Assembly: GCA_029932675.1 (NCBI GenBank)
Contig: JAOZPP010000004.1
Coordinates: 17,367-81,366 of the forward strand
DNA from: a bacterium
GTDB lineage: Bacteria; SM23-81; DAOVCL01
Reading direction: 5' to 3'
Length of the DNA: 64,000 nt
The translations under genes were made by a program, and so were the position numbers. Below are positions 8,605 through 17,511 of the stretch, piece by piece. The stretch's first letter is position 1; every line of letters begins with the position of its first letter. The notes beneath the pieces were generated by a model that was not told the DNA's origin, ran no database searches, and saw only the letters and a program-made list of their open reading frames with translations.

Positions 8605-11091
8605 GTGAAAGGTAAGAGGGTGAAAATCACAATTTTATTTGTCTTCATTTTGCTTATTTGTAATGCGGTAACAACTAAAGGACAGTGGTTGGAAACTACT
8701 ATCCTTCTACCGGATAGCACAGGTGGGGTGCTTGAACCAGATTGTTTCGCTTACAACTCCACTGATAACAAAGTCTATGTCGGGGGGAGATATGGCGATC
8801 GTGTCGCTGTTATTGATGGAGCTACTGATCAAAAAATAGCAAGCATATCCGTGGGAGATGGCCCCAGCACCTTACTTTGGAACGCCAATAGTAACAAACT
8901 TTACTGTGCAAATGCAGGCAGTGGCAGAGTTACCATCATCGATGGAGAAACGGACAAAGTGATAACTTCTGTCTTAGTTGGCGACAATCCAACTGCCTTG
9001 GTTCATAATTCAATTGACAATAAGGTTTACTGTGCAAATTACAATAGTAATGATATAACTATCATCGATGGGGACGCTGATAGTGTTATCCTCACCATTC
9101 AAGTGGGAGACAATCCAACTGCTTTAGCTTATGACTTGACTGACAACAAGATCTATTGCGCTAACCAGGGGGATAACAACGTGACAGCCATTGATGGGGA
9201 GGCTGATAGCATCATCTCCGTAACCCCTGTGGGAGCCAGCCCTGTTGCCTTGATTTGGCATCCTTCCGATAACAAAATATACTCTGCAAATTACGGGAGT
9301 AATAGTGTAACGGTCATTTCGGGGGAGAATGACAGTATTATCGCTACAGTTCACGTAGGTAACGGTCCCCGTGCTTTAGTTTGGAGTCAAACCAGCAATA
9401 AAATCTACTGCGCCAACTTTTATGGTCGGAACATAGCCGTTATCTCTGGGACAACCGATAGCCTCATTACCACCATCCCAACATGGCAATTCCCTTGTGC
9501 CCTATCATGGAACCAAATCGATGATAAAATCTACTGTGCAAATGCAATGAGCCTTGTAGTTACAATTGTCTGTGGAATATCCGATACCGTTATTGCCAAC
9601 GTTTCGGTAGGTGGAGATCCCCATGCCCTAATCTGGAATCCAGTTGATAACAAAGTCTACTCTGCAAATGTGGGCAGTTACGATGTAGCAATTATTGACG
9701 GCGTGGCCGATAGCGTTATTACTGCTGTCCCCGTTGCCTACACTCCCAAAGCTCTAATCTGGAATCAAATCGACAACAAGGTCTATTCTGCAAATTACTG
9801 GAGCGACAACTTAACAATTATTAACGGAGCAACAAACAGAATCATCGCTACCCTCCCCGTGGGGGACGGCCCTCGCACATTGACCTGGAACCCAATCGAT
9901 GACAAAGTGTATTGTGCAAATTATTGGAGTAATGATATAACGGTAATTTCTGGTGAATCCAATGAGGTTATTACCACCATTTCGGTTGGGGACAAACCTA
10001 TCGCCCTTGTTTACGATTCAATTGACAACGAAATATACTGTGCAAACGAAAGAAGCGGGGATGTAACTGTAATAGACGGGGCCGCCGACAGCGTTATTGC
10101 CACCGTCCTTGTAGGAACCGGCCCCTCCGCTTTGCTCTGGGCATCAACCACCAATAAGATATACTGTGCAAACTGGGGAGTTGGTGAACCCAGTGAGGTA
10201 ACCGTAATCAACGGGGGGAATAATAGTGTCATTGCAAATGTCCCCGTTGGAGTCTTTCCCATCGCTCTGGCATGGAACAAAACTGAAAACAAAATCTACT
10301 GCGCAGATTACTGGGGCGGAGTGGATGTTATAGATGGGAAGGGGGATAGCGTCATCACCGTTATATCAGCCATGACTCTGGAATATCCCACTGCCTTAGT
10401 CTGGAATCAAACCGACGATAAGGTTTATTGTACATCCACTTTAGGAGATAAAGAACACCATGGCGATGAAAATATAGATGGGGAATGGGTAGTAGTCATT
10501 GATGGAGAGAGTGACAGCGTCATCACTACGGTTACCGTTGGAACATTTCCTTCCGCTCTGTTTTGGAACTCGATCAATAATAAGGTCTACTGCGTGAATT
10601 CGGGCAGTGGTGAATTCGGCGATGTAACAGTCATTGATGGGAAGGTAGATAGCGTCATCACTACAATCAAGGTGGGGAAGGGTGCCTCAGATTTGGCCTG
10701 GAACTCTCTCCAGAACAGAGCTTACGTCGCTAACTTTCTCGGAAGCAGCATTTCGGTAATTAGAGACCGCAAAAACGGCATTCCCGAGGAGCCATCGAAG
10801 AACCATTTGCCGGTTGCGTTCTCTCTCTTTCAGAACTATCCGAATCCATTTAACTCCACTACAGCTATCGGGTATCAGTTATCAAGATACTCTTTTATTA
10901 CTCTAAAGATTTACAACATCCTAGGTCAGGAGGTAAAGACGCTAGTTGATGCTGAAAAGAACCCCGGTAGCTATCATGTTTGCTGGGATGGCACCGATGA
11001 CTGTGGCAGGCCAGCGGCGAGTGGGGTATACCTTTATCAAATTAGGGTAGGAACTAACAGCAAAACCAAGAAGTTGGTTCTCCTCAGATAA
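8605..11091 (+). CDS. Secreted YVTN-type beta-propeller protein with T9SS sorting domain
   Basis: An 828-aa exported surface protein. The signal peptide (KITILFVFILLICNAV) is followed by about 16 repeats of about 43 residues with the core D-N-K-(V/I)-Y-C-A-N...VTVIDG..DSVI..V.VG..P.AL.WN, the YVTN/LVIVD-like propeller pattern; this is enough for two propellers of 7-8 blades. The last 85 residues are a T9SS type A sorting domain (NYPNPFN, then KIYNILGQEVKTL and SGVYLYQI). So it is probably secreted by T9SS and anchored to or released from the surface; its ligand is unknown. The DNA repeats are diverged but recognisable. The listed start is GTG; a second in-frame GTG at 8620 gives an equally good signal peptide. 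It lies behind the 58-aa gene and ahead of another T9SS substrate at 11243. Confidence 0.9.
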   Translation: MKGKRVKITILFVFILLICNAVTTKGQWLETTILLPDSTGGVLEPDCFAYNSTDNKVYVGGRYGDRVAVIDGATDQKIASISVGDGPSTLLWNANSNKLYCANAGSGRVTIIDGETDKVITSVLVGDNPTALVHNSIDNKVYCANYNSNDITIIDGDADSVILTIQVGDNPTALAYDLTDNKIYCANQGDNNVTAIDGEADSIISVTPVGASPVALIWHPSDNKIYSANYGSNSVTVISGENDSIIATVHVGNGPRALVWSQTSNKIYCANFYGRNIAVISGTTDSLITTIPTWQFPCALSWNQIDDKIYCANAMSLVVTIVCGISDTVIANVSVGGDPHALIWNPVDNKVYSANVGSYDVAIIDGVADSVITAVPVAYTPKALIWNQIDNKVYSANYWSDNLTIINGATNRIIATLPVGDGPRTLTWNPIDDKVYCANYWSNDITVISGESNEVITTISVGDKPIALVYDSIDNEIYCANERSGDVTVIDGAADSVIATVLVGTGPSALLWASTTNKIYCANWGVGEPSEVTVINGGNNSVIANVPVGVFPIALAWNKTENKIYCADYWGGVDVIDGKGDSVITVISAMTLEYPTALVWNQTDDKVYCTSTLGDKEHHGDENIDGEWVVVIDGESDSVITTVTVGTFPSALFWNSINNKVYCVNSGSGEFGDVTVIDGKVDSVITTIKVGKGASDLAWNSLQNRAYVANFLGSSISVIRDRKNGIPEEPSKNHLPVAFSLFQNYPNPFNSTTAIGYQLSRYSFITLKIYNILGQEVKTLVDAEKNPGSYHVCWDGTDDCGRPAASGVYLYQIRVGTNSKTKKLVLLR

Positions 11092-11158
11092 TTAAACCCA
11101 AACTGAGAGCGAAGGTAAGGCTATACAGAACATTAGGAAGAAGTGAACGGTATTAAAC

Positions 11159-11224
11159 ATGAACAGGAGGCTGCCTATGGCTTACAAGTTCAGACGGAAG
11201 GGGAATAGACCATTGGCTTTCTAA
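11159..11224 (+). CDS. Possible 21-aa cationic micro-ORF
   Basis: ATG at 11159 opens a 21-codon frame (MNRRLPMAYKFRRKGNRPLAF); an internal ATG at 11177 has a perfect AGGAGG six bases ahead. The frame stops 18 bases before the protease gene. It may be a short peptide or leader, or chance. Only the ribosome site supports it. Confidence 0.25.
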   Translation: MNRRLPMAYKFRRKGNRPLAF

Positions 11225-11242
11225 TCGAGGGAGGCGATTGAA

Positions 11243-12844
11243 ATGAGGAAAGTCATATTCATCCTAGCTTTTCTTTTGCTCTGGGGGAGTATAGCCTATA
11301 CACAGGTTGAAGAGGACTGTGTCCCGGGACAGGTTATTGTGAAGTTCCGTCATAACATCATCTCTCTTCCAGAGGGTAAAATTAAGGCTCCAATAGATAG
11401 CGTTGAGATTAACTCTACAGTGGTGCAGGCTCTTTGTGACAGCATCGATGTCCAGAGCTTCGAGAAAGTGTTCCCAGATGCAGTGCCCGAGGAAACTCCA
11501 GACCTTACTCAGATATTTCTCATCACATTTGGTCAGGGTGACCTCTTCATCAGTGTATATGAAGCTGTAGAAGCATTTGAAGCTTTATCTGATGTCATAT
11601 ATGCAGATCCTAATATTATAGGTGAGGAGGATGTAGTCAAGGGTCTTGAGCCCAATGACCCGCATTATGCTAATGGTGACCAATGGGCGCTGTATGACAC
11701 ACCCCAGGGCATTAATGCACCTGAAGGATGGGAGAAAGCAAATGATGAGGGCACTTTGGGTGAAGGTATTGTCATCGCTATCATCGAACAAGGAGTAGAT
11801 GTCAGTCATGAGGACTTATCAGCTCATGCTACAGGCGGAGAGAGTGGATACATAGGTTCACACGGGACAATAGTTGCCGGTGTGGCGGCAGCGGTGACAA
11901 ACAACTCTAAGGGAATAGCCGGAATGGGATGGAAGGCCAAATTCATGCCTTTTAAAAATGATTTGACCCTTGGGGGAATTGTGAAAGACATCAAAGCAGC
12001 CGCGGACGCAAATGCTGATGTGATAAATATGAGTTTCTCCTGCTATTCCAGCACAGGTGATACCCTTGAAACCCTTTGTGAAGCCTGTAAATACGCTTAC
12101 GGCAAGAATTCGATACTGGTCACGAGTGCAGGGAATAACCAGCACCCAATCCCTTACAATGCTTATCCTCAAGCCTACGGCGGAAAATTGGTGATCAGCG
12201 TGGGGGCAACGACCAACAGCAATCCGCCTAAACGAGCGGGGTGGTCAAATTACGGACCATGGTTAGATGTTATGGCTTCCGGAGAAAACATTTTCTCAAC
12301 AGTCCCTGGAAATAAGTATGGGAGTTACAGCGGCACCTCACTTTCCTGTCCTCTGACCGCAGGAGTTATTGCTTTAATGCGTTGCAAAAATATAGGTTAT
12401 ACGCTCCCACCAAATGAAGCCTGGGATGTGATCACCGGGACTGCCAGGGACATGGCTGTAGCAGGGCGGGATGACTCAACAGGATATGGATTGATCGATG
12501 CCAAGGCCGCCTTTGAGCACACCTGGGTCGGTGTTGAGGAGGAAGCTGAGAACGACACAAAACCTGTTCACTTTCACCTGTTCCAGAACAGTCCAAACCC
12601 ATTCAATCCAACAACTACGATTGATTATGACTTGCCTGAGGCCAGCCATATCAACCTTGTCATCTGCAATGTTATCGGGCAAAAGGTCAAAACGCTGGTG
12701 AATTCGTATCAAAAGGGAGGTCACCATTCTGCCCAATGGAATGGAAGAGACATGTCTGGCAACCTGGTTGGCAGTGGCATTTATTTCTACAGGATCAAAG
12801 CCGGAAACTTCAGTGAGACTAAGAGAATGTTACTGCTAAGGTAG
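11243..12844 (+). CDS. Secreted subtilisin-like (S8) protein with Asp-to-Glu active site and T9SS domain
   Basis: A 533-aa protein with a signal peptide (VIFILAFLLLWGSIAYTQ), an N-terminal prodomain-like part (PGQVIVKF onward, about 28-120), an S8 peptidase domain (about 150-420) and a T9SS type A sorting domain (NSPNPFNPTTTI to the end). The catalytic His (about 207, SHGTIVAG), oxyanion Asn (TSAGNN) and Ser (about 366, SGTSLSC) are present. The catalytic Asp of the D-(S/T)-G motif is replaced: the codons read IIEQGVD, placing Glu at about residue 182. The enzyme may be weak or inactive, or Glu may substitute. A GAGGGAGG ribosome site precedes ATG. It is followed by a clear terminator at 12869. 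It forms a secretion-linked pair with the propeller protein upstream. Confidence 0.9.
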   Translation: MRKVIFILAFLLLWGSIAYTQVEEDCVPGQVIVKFRHNIISLPEGKIKAPIDSVEINSTVVQALCDSIDVQSFEKVFPDAVPEETPDLTQIFLITFGQGDLFISVYEAVEAFEALSDVIYADPNIIGEEDVVKGLEPNDPHYANGDQWALYDTPQGINAPEGWEKANDEGTLGEGIVIAIIEQGVDVSHEDLSAHATGGESGYIGSHGTIVAGVAAAVTNNSKGIAGMGWKAKFMPFKNDLTLGGIVKDIKAAADANADVINMSFSCYSSTGDTLETLCEACKYAYGKNSILVTSAGNNQHPIPYNAYPQAYGGKLVISVGATTNSNPPKRAGWSNYGPWLDVMASGENIFSTVPGNKYGSYSGTSLSCPLTAGVIALMRCKNIGYTLPPNEAWDVITGTARDMAVAGRDDSTGYGLIDAKAAFEHTWVGVEEEAENDTKPVHFHLFQNSPNPFNPTTTIDYDLPEASHINLVICNVIGQKVKTLVNSYQKGGHHSAQWNGRDMSGNLVGSGIYFYRIKAGNFSETKRMLLLR

Positions 12845-12868
12845 GGATTGTAGGATGTTGTAAAATTG

Positions 12869-12906
12869 GAGGGTAGAGCAAAGCGACTCTACCCTCTTTG
12901 TTTAAT
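12869..12906 (+). terminator. Intrinsic terminator after the S8 gene
   Basis: Perfect 10-bp stem GAGGGTAGAG / CTCTACCCTC (12869-12896) with an 8-nt loop, followed by TTTGTTTAAT. Confidence 0.85.
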
Positions 12907-13001
12907 AACCCCTCCTGTGTAAGCAAAAATTGCCTGAAAGATTGAGGTGGCCGAACCATCGTTGGGGTTGGAATGAATAATCGAGGCTATAAAGATTTTT
13001 G

Positions 13002-13030
13002 TTGCTTTCTTTCCTGAGAATTGTTATTAT
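13002..13030 (+). promoter_or_regulatory. Promoter of rpmA-elbB
   Basis: TTGCTT (13002-13007), 17-base spacer, TATTAT (13025-13030), 27 bases before the rpmA ATG, which has a GGAGGTGA ribosome site. Confidence 0.65.
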
Positions 13031-13056
13031 ATAGGGCATTGAAACGGAGGTGAAAG

Positions 13057-13311
13057 ATGGCCCATAAAAAGGGAGTGGGAAGCTCCAGAAATGGAAGGGA
13101 TAGCAACCCAAAGATGTTGGGGGTGAAGAGGTACGGGGGACAATGGGTAACTGCCGGTTCCATCCTGGTCAGACAGCGGGGAAGCAAGATTCACCCAGGG
13201 ACGAATGTGGGAATGGGGAGGGATGATACCCTCTTCGCTAAGATAGATGGAACGGTGAAATTCGAGAGAATGGGTAGAAATAGAAAAAGGGTCAGCATCT
13301 ACGCTCAATAG
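13057..13311 (+). CDS. rpmA: Ribosomal protein L27
   Basis: An 84-aa large-subunit protein located near the peptidyl transferase centre. It begins [19 protein letters not shown], the standard L27 N-terminus without the cleavable extension seen in Firmicutes, and keeps the GGQ-V-AGSI(L)VRQRG and [14 protein letters not shown] blocks. Length is normal. Normally rpmA follows rplU (L21); here no rplU is adjacent and the gene has its own promoter (13002-13030). elbB follows 11 bases downstream, so the two are co-transcribed. Confidence 0.97.
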   Translation: MAHKKGVGSSRNGRDSNPKMLGVKRYGGQWVTAGSILVRQRGSKIHPGTNVGMGRDDTLFAKIDGTVKFERMGRNRKRVSIYAQ

Positions 13312-13322
13312 GAGATGGAAAG

Positions 13323-14003
13323 ATGAAAGTTGCTCTCCTCCTCAGCGGCTGTGGGGTTTATGATGGTTCGGAGATCCATGAAGCCACCTTGGCCCTTTAT
13401 TTCTTGGTACGAGCGGGAGCTCAACCCCTCCCCATAGCCCCAAACATTCCTCAAGCGGAGACTATTAACCACCTCAACGGAGGGAAAGTAGAGGAAAAGA
13501 GAAATGTTTTAGTTGAATCGGCAAGGATCTCCAGAGGAGAGATCATGGATATTAGTGAAATCACGGGAGCAGATATCGATGGTCTGATAATTCCCGGTGG
13601 CTTTGGGGCAGCAAGAAACCTTTCCAACTTCGCTGAAGAGGGAGAAAACTGCACCATAAATGAGGAAGTAAAGAGGCTAATCAGGGATATGGTGCGCAGG
13701 AGAAAACCAGTGGGGGCGATATGCATAGCCCCAGTTTTAGTGGCCAAGGCCTTGCAGGGCATGGAAGGGGTAACCCCCACCTTGACCATCGGCAACGATC
13801 CAGCCACGGCCAGAAAGTTGGAAAGGTTAGGGGCTATTCATATCCCTGCCCGCGTGGATGAGGCAATAATCGATGACGAAAACAACATAATTACTACCCC
13901 CGCCTATATGATCGGCCCCGGCATTACCGATGTTGCCAAGGGCATCGAGAACTTGGTTAAAGGGGTAATAGAGTTGATTGAAAAGAGGGAGGAAAGGATT
14001 TAA
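13323..14003 (+). CDS. elbB: ElbB-like DJ-1/PfpI superfamily glyoxalase
   Basis: A 226-aa protein very close in pattern to E. coli ElbB: LLSGCGVYDGSEIHEA at the N-terminus, RNVLVESARISRGEI, LIIPGGFGAARNLSNFA, then GAICIAPVLVAKAL with the nucleophile Cys, and TTPAYMIGP near the end. ElbB proteins belong to the ES1/DJ-1 group and are linked to isoprenoid biosynthesis; glyoxalase activity has been reported. Here the gene is co-transcribed with rpmA. Its presence fits the DXP-pathway genes at 26854-29612, but it is not in that operon. A terminator follows at 14217. Confidence 0.93.
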   Translation: MKVALLLSGCGVYDGSEIHEATLALYFLVRAGAQPLPIAPNIPQAETINHLNGGKVEEKRNVLVESARISRGEIMDISEITGADIDGLIIPGGFGAARNLSNFAEEGENCTINEEVKRLIRDMVRRRKPVGAICIAPVLVAKALQGMEGVTPTLTIGNDPATARKLERLGAIHIPARVDEAIIDDENNIITTPAYMIGPGITDVAKGIENLVKGVIELIEKREERI

Positions 14004-14216
14004 TCAAAATTACTCCCATCTATCATCGGTTCAGGCCTGATGAGGACCAGCTCAAATTAAATGAAAAGGCTTCTCCCCTTTATAGCCATCTCACTTGGCG
14101 GTAAAGGGTATAAATCCCTCCTAAATTAACCTTTTCCTAACTTATCTCCATAATTTTCAAAGAAATTGGTAGTTTAAAAACAGGACCAGTACACCTCTTC
14201 TTGGTTAATTCCAGAG

Positions 14217-14252
14217 AAAATCCCTTGGGAATGGGGATTTTTTGATTTTTTC
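14217..14252 (+). terminator. Intrinsic terminator after elbB
   Basis: Stem AAAATCCC / GGGATTTT (14217-14241) with a 9-nt loop and a T-rich tail to 14250. The 331-base gap 14004-14334 holds this terminator and the hup promoter; I see nothing else in it. Confidence 0.7.
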
Positions 14253-14264
14253 GCAAAAAAATTG

Positions 14265-14293
14265 TTGACAAAGACTGTTAGGTGGGTTATAGT
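14265..14293 (+). promoter_or_regulatory. Promoter of the HU gene
   Basis: Perfect TTGACA (14265-14270), 17-base spacer, TATAGT (14288-14293). The AAGGAGG ribosome site lies at about 14321-14327. Confidence 0.85.
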
Positions 14294-14334
14294 AGCGGTG
14301 AATTTCTTAACCCTTATATCAAGGAGGTGTTTTC

Positions 14335-14619
14335 ATGAATAAGGGAGAGCTGATCGCCGAGTTAGCCAGAAGAGCCGATTTTACCCAAAAGCAGGCTCGT
14401 ACGGCTATTGATGCCATCTTCAACCCTGATGGAATAATCGCCTCTGAACTGAAGAGGGGAGGAAGGGTGCAAATTACTGGCTTCGGCACCTTTGAAACAA
14501 GGAAGAGGGGGGCCAGAATGGGAAGGAACCCACAGACTGGCGCTCAACTAAAGATACCTGCGGCCACCTATCCGGCTTTTAAGGCTGGGAAAGGGTTGAA
14601 GTCGAAGATAAGGAAGTAG
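14335..14619 (+). CDS. hup: HU family DNA-binding protein
   Basis: A 94-aa histone-like protein that bends and compacts DNA as a dimer. It shows the family frame: MNKGELI at the N-terminus, the dimerisation core, V-Q-ITGFGTFE at the start of the arm, and GRNPQTG(A)-L-KIPA with the conserved intercalating Pro. The end (PAFKAGKGLKSKI) is typical. It stands alone between a strong promoter (14265-14293) and a strong terminator (14645-14681), so it is monocistronic and probably highly expressed. Confidence 0.95.
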   Translation: MNKGELIAELARRADFTQKQARTAIDAIFNPDGIIASELKRGGRVQITGFGTFETRKRGARMGRNPQTGAQLKIPAATYPAFKAGKGLKSKIRK

Positions 14620-14644
14620 ACCCCTCGAAAGGCTAAACCTTAAA

Positions 14645-14681
14645 GGGCAAAGTTTATTGGCTTTGCCCTTATTCTTTATTA
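14645..14681 (+). terminator. Intrinsic terminator after hup
   Basis: Perfect 8-bp stem GGGCAAAG / CTTTGCCC (14645-14668), 8-nt loop, followed by TTATTCTTTATT. Confidence 0.85.
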
Positions 14682-14804
14682 TCCCAAATTATATCCACAG
14701 CCCAGGGTAACTCAAGCATAAAGGTCTATGGAATTCAAACCTCCCCATATTTTAACCACAGTTCGGGAAACTCAGAAATGTCTCGTCGAAGAGGAAATTT
14801 TTCC

Positions 14805-14833
14805 TTGATTGATGGAGTTAGTGGGCTTATATT
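14805..14833 (+). promoter_or_regulatory. Promoter of the thrS-infC-rpmI-rplT-pheS operon
   Basis: TTGATT (14805-14810), 17-base spacer, TATATT (14828-14833). The start would be near 14840, giving a leader of only about 15 bases. No T-box (no TGGNACCGCG-type sequence) lies between hup and thrS. Confidence 0.65.
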
Positions 14834-14854
14834 AAGGGAAATTGAGGAGGATAT

Positions 14855-16759
14855 TTGAAGGTTAAGATTTCAGCTAAAGAGATAAGGGATTATCCTCCTG
14901 GGATAAAGGTGGAAGAGGTAGCCAAGGATCTTGGCCTCAGGGCAGTCGCTGCCCAGGTTGACTCTCAGATTGTGGATTTGGCGTATAGGTTAAAGGGTGG
15001 TGAGGAGGTAAAGATATTGACCTTTGACGATCCGGAAGGGAAGAAGATCTTCTGGCATTCTACCTCGCACATAATGGCCCAGGCCGTTAAGGAACTTTTC
15101 CCTGAGGTTAAGCTTGGTATAGGTCCGCCAATTGACCAGGGGTTCTATTACGATTTTGGGGGGAGGACTCCCTTCTCACCTGAGGAGTTGGAGCAGATAG
15201 AGAAGAGGATGTTAGAGATAGTGCAGGCGGACCTTCCTTTCCAGAGGGAAGAGGTGAGCAAAGGGGAAGCATTGAAGATCCTTCAGGGGGAGGATTTTAA
15301 GGCCCAACTCCTCAGCGAGATCGATGGGGATAGAGTCACCCTCTATCGACAGGGTGGATTTGTCGACCTCTGCCGCGGGCCCCATCTTCCCTCCACTGGG
15401 ATGGTAAAGGCCTTCAAGCTCCTCTCAGTTGCCGGTGCTTACTGGAAGGGGGATGAAAAAAATGCTGTAATGCAGAGGATATATGGTATTTCATTTCCCA
15501 CAGAGGAGCAACTTTCCCATTATCTGCAGAACTTAGAGGAGGCTAAGAGAAGGGATCATCGGCGGCTTGGCCGGGAGCTCGACCTCTTCAGCATCCATGA
15601 GGAAGTAGGAGCAGGGCTTGTCTACTGGCATCCAAAGGGGGCGGTGATCAAAAACATCATTGAGGACTTCTGGAAGGCCGAACACATAAAGCGAGGCTAT
15701 CAGCTTGTCTACATCCCCCACATCGCCAAGGCCCACCTCTGGCGCACCTCTGGCCATTATGAGTTCTATCGGGAAAACATGTATTTCCTCCAGGTAGAGG
15801 GCGAGGAGTATGTGCTCAAACCGATGAACTGTCCAGGTCACATCCTCATCTACAAGTCGAAGAAGAGGAGCTATCGGGATCTGCCCATCAGGTATGCCGA
15901 GTTGGGCACCGTATACCGGGCGGAGAGATCGGGTGTGCTACGCGGGATGCTCAGGGTGAGGGGTTTTACCCAGGATGATGCCCACATCTTCTGCCGGCCT
16001 GATCAGTTGGAGGAGGAGATCTTAGGGGTAATCGACCTCGCCCAATCTATGCTCCAGACCTTCGGTTACCGGGACTATCAGATCGATCTAAGCGTAAGGG
16101 ACCCCCAACACAAGGAGAAGTATGCAGGAAGTGATCAGGATTGGGAGAGGGCAGAGGAGTCCTTAGTCTCTGCCCTGCAGAGGAGAGGACTTGACTACCG
16201 GCGAGCTGAGGGAGAGGCGGTTTTCTACGGCCCCAAGATAGATATAAAGCTCGTTGACGCCTTGGGGAGGACCTGGCAAGGCTCTACAATCCAATTCGAC
16301 TTCAACCTCCCGGGGAGGTTTAATGTCACCTATACAGACCGGGATAACAGCGAAAAAGAGGTGGTGATGATCCATCGCGCCCTTTTGGGGTCTATGGAGA
16401 GGTTCATCGGTGGGTTGATAGAGCTCTACGGGGGCGCATTTCCCCTCTGGTTGGCCCCTGTTCAGGTAGTGGTTATGCCCATCACCGACTCTGAGAAGGG
16501 CTATGCGGAGCAGGTCTTCAATCGGCTCCACGAGGAGGGGATAAGGGCTGAACTCGATGATCGAAATGAGAAGATAGGCCATAAGATCAGGGAGGCCGAG
16601 CTACAGAAGATCCCCTATATGCTCATCTTAGGCAAGAGAGAGGCTCAGGGGGAGACGGTGGCCGTAAGGCAGAGGAGGGGAGGGGATCTGGGTCAGTTTG
16701 ACCTCGATTCCTTCATAGGGAGGGTAAGAGAGGAGATAGAGGAAAGGAAAATTTGGTAA
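14855..16759 (+). CDS. thrS: Threonyl-tRNA synthetase
   Basis: Charges tRNA-Thr. Full length at 634 aa: N-terminal TGS domain (about 1-60), the editing domain with HSTSHIMAQAV (HxxxH type, about 68-80), and the class II catalytic core with the zinc-site cysteine in MNCPGHI (about 328), FTQDDAHIFC (about 375) and motif 3 MIHRALLGSMERF (about 505-517), then the anticodon-binding domain. The start is a TTG with a strong GAGGAGG ribosome site; no ATG fits. It leads the operon thrS-infC-rpmI-rplT-pheS and ends 16 bases before infC. Confidence 0.97.
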   Translation: MKVKISAKEIRDYPPGIKVEEVAKDLGLRAVAAQVDSQIVDLAYRLKGGEEVKILTFDDPEGKKIFWHSTSHIMAQAVKELFPEVKLGIGPPIDQGFYYDFGGRTPFSPEELEQIEKRMLEIVQADLPFQREEVSKGEALKILQGEDFKAQLLSEIDGDRVTLYRQGGFVDLCRGPHLPSTGMVKAFKLLSVAGAYWKGDEKNAVMQRIYGISFPTEEQLSHYLQNLEEAKRRDHRRLGRELDLFSIHEEVGAGLVYWHPKGAVIKNIIEDFWKAEHIKRGYQLVYIPHIAKAHLWRTSGHYEFYRENMYFLQVEGEEYVLKPMNCPGHILIYKSKKRSYRDLPIRYAELGTVYRAERSGVLRGMLRVRGFTQDDAHIFCRPDQLEEEILGVIDLAQSMLQTFGYRDYQIDLSVRDPQHKEKYAGSDQDWERAEESLVSALQRRGLDYRRAEGEAVFYGPKIDIKLVDALGRTWQGSTIQFDFNLPGRFNVTYTDRDNSEKEVVMIHRALLGSMERFIGGLIELYGGAFPLWLAPVQVVVMPITDSEKGYAEQVFNRLHEEGIRAELDDRNEKIGHKIREAELQKIPYMLILGKREAQGETVAVRQRRGGDLGQFDLDSFIGRVREEIEERKIW

Positions 16760-16775
16760 CCAAGGAGGTGGCGAG

Positions 16776-17351
16776 ATAAAGTTATCGAAGGAACTGAGGG
16801 TAAACTCCCAAATAAAGGCTCCACGGGTAAGGGTAGTGGGGGAAAACGGGGAACAGATAGGGATTATGCCCTCACAGGAGGCCATAGAGATGGCCCAGGA
16901 AAGGGGGTACGACCTGGTAGAGGTCGCCCCTCAGTTAGAACCGCCGGTCTGCAAGTTAATGGACTATGGCAAGTATAGGTATGAAAAGAGCAAAAAGGAG
17001 AGAATTAGCAGGAAGAAACAGATAAGCGTTCAACTCAAGGAGATAAGACTAAGACCGAAGACAGATGAACACGCCTTTGGTTTTAAGCTTAAACATATCA
17101 AGGAGTTCCTCAATCAAGGGAAAAAGGTCAAGGTCTATGTCCATTTTCGCGGCCGGGAGATGGTTCACCAGGAATTTGGTGAAAAGCTCCTGGAGCAAAT
17201 CAAAACCGAGGTGGAGGGCCTTGGAGGGGTTGCCCAGGAGCCAAAGTTAGAGGGTAGGAACCTAATTATGATCTTGAATCCAGTGGCTCAAAAGAAAGGG
17301 GAGAAGAGTGCCAAAGTTGAAAAGCAAGAAGGGGGCAAAGAAGAGGTTTGA
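16776..17351 (+). CDS. infC: Translation initiation factor IF-3 with AUA start codon
   Basis: IF-3 binds the 30S subunit and rejects wrong initiation codons. In most annotations this gene would be cut to the GTG at 16836, but the homologous N-terminus is encoded upstream: (I)[26 protein letters not shown] matches the start of IF-3 proteins. The only codon placed correctly behind the AAGGAGGTG ribosome site (16762-16770) is ATA at 16776; no ATG, GTG or TTG occurs in frame between the thrS stop and 16836. Unusual infC starts (mostly AUU) are a known self-regulation device, because IF-3 discriminates against them. Length becomes 191 aa. The C-terminal tail is Lys/Glu rich and overlaps rpmI by 44 bases. 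Confidence 0.88.
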   Translation: MKLSKELRVNSQIKAPRVRVVGENGEQIGIMPSQEAIEMAQERGYDLVEVAPQLEPPVCKLMDYGKYRYEKSKKERISRKKQISVQLKEIRLRPKTDEHAFGFKLKHIKEFLNQGKKVKVYVHFRGREMVHQEFGEKLLEQIKTEVEGLGGVAQEPKLEGRNLIMILNPVAQKKGEKSAKVEKQEGGKEEV

Positions 17352-17502
17352 ACTGACCGGCACGGGGAAGATAAAGAGGCGAAAGGCCTTTTTTTCTCAT
17401 ATCCTCACCAAGAAATCCTCTAAGCGCAAGAGGAATCTCAAAAAGTGGGAGATAGTAACCCGGGAAGATCAGGGGAGGATAAAGAGGCTCATTAGCTCAT
17501 AA
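17308..17502 (+). CDS. rpmI: Ribosomal protein L35
   Basis: A 64-aa protein, [20 protein letters not shown] at the start and KRKRN-L near the middle, as in L35. Start GTG with a GGGGAG site. It begins 44 bases inside the end of infC, an unusually long overlap, which suggests translational coupling of L35 to IF-3. rplT follows after nine bases. Confidence 0.95.
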   Translation: MPKLKSKKGAKKRFELTGTGKIKRRKAFFSHILTKKSSKRKRNLKKWEIVTREDQGRIKRLISS

Positions 17503-17511
17503 GGAGGAGTT

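Noticed and set aside
14620-14854. T-box leader upstream of thrS
   Set aside because: No T-box sequence or specifier hairpin; the predicted transcript leader is only about 15 bases.
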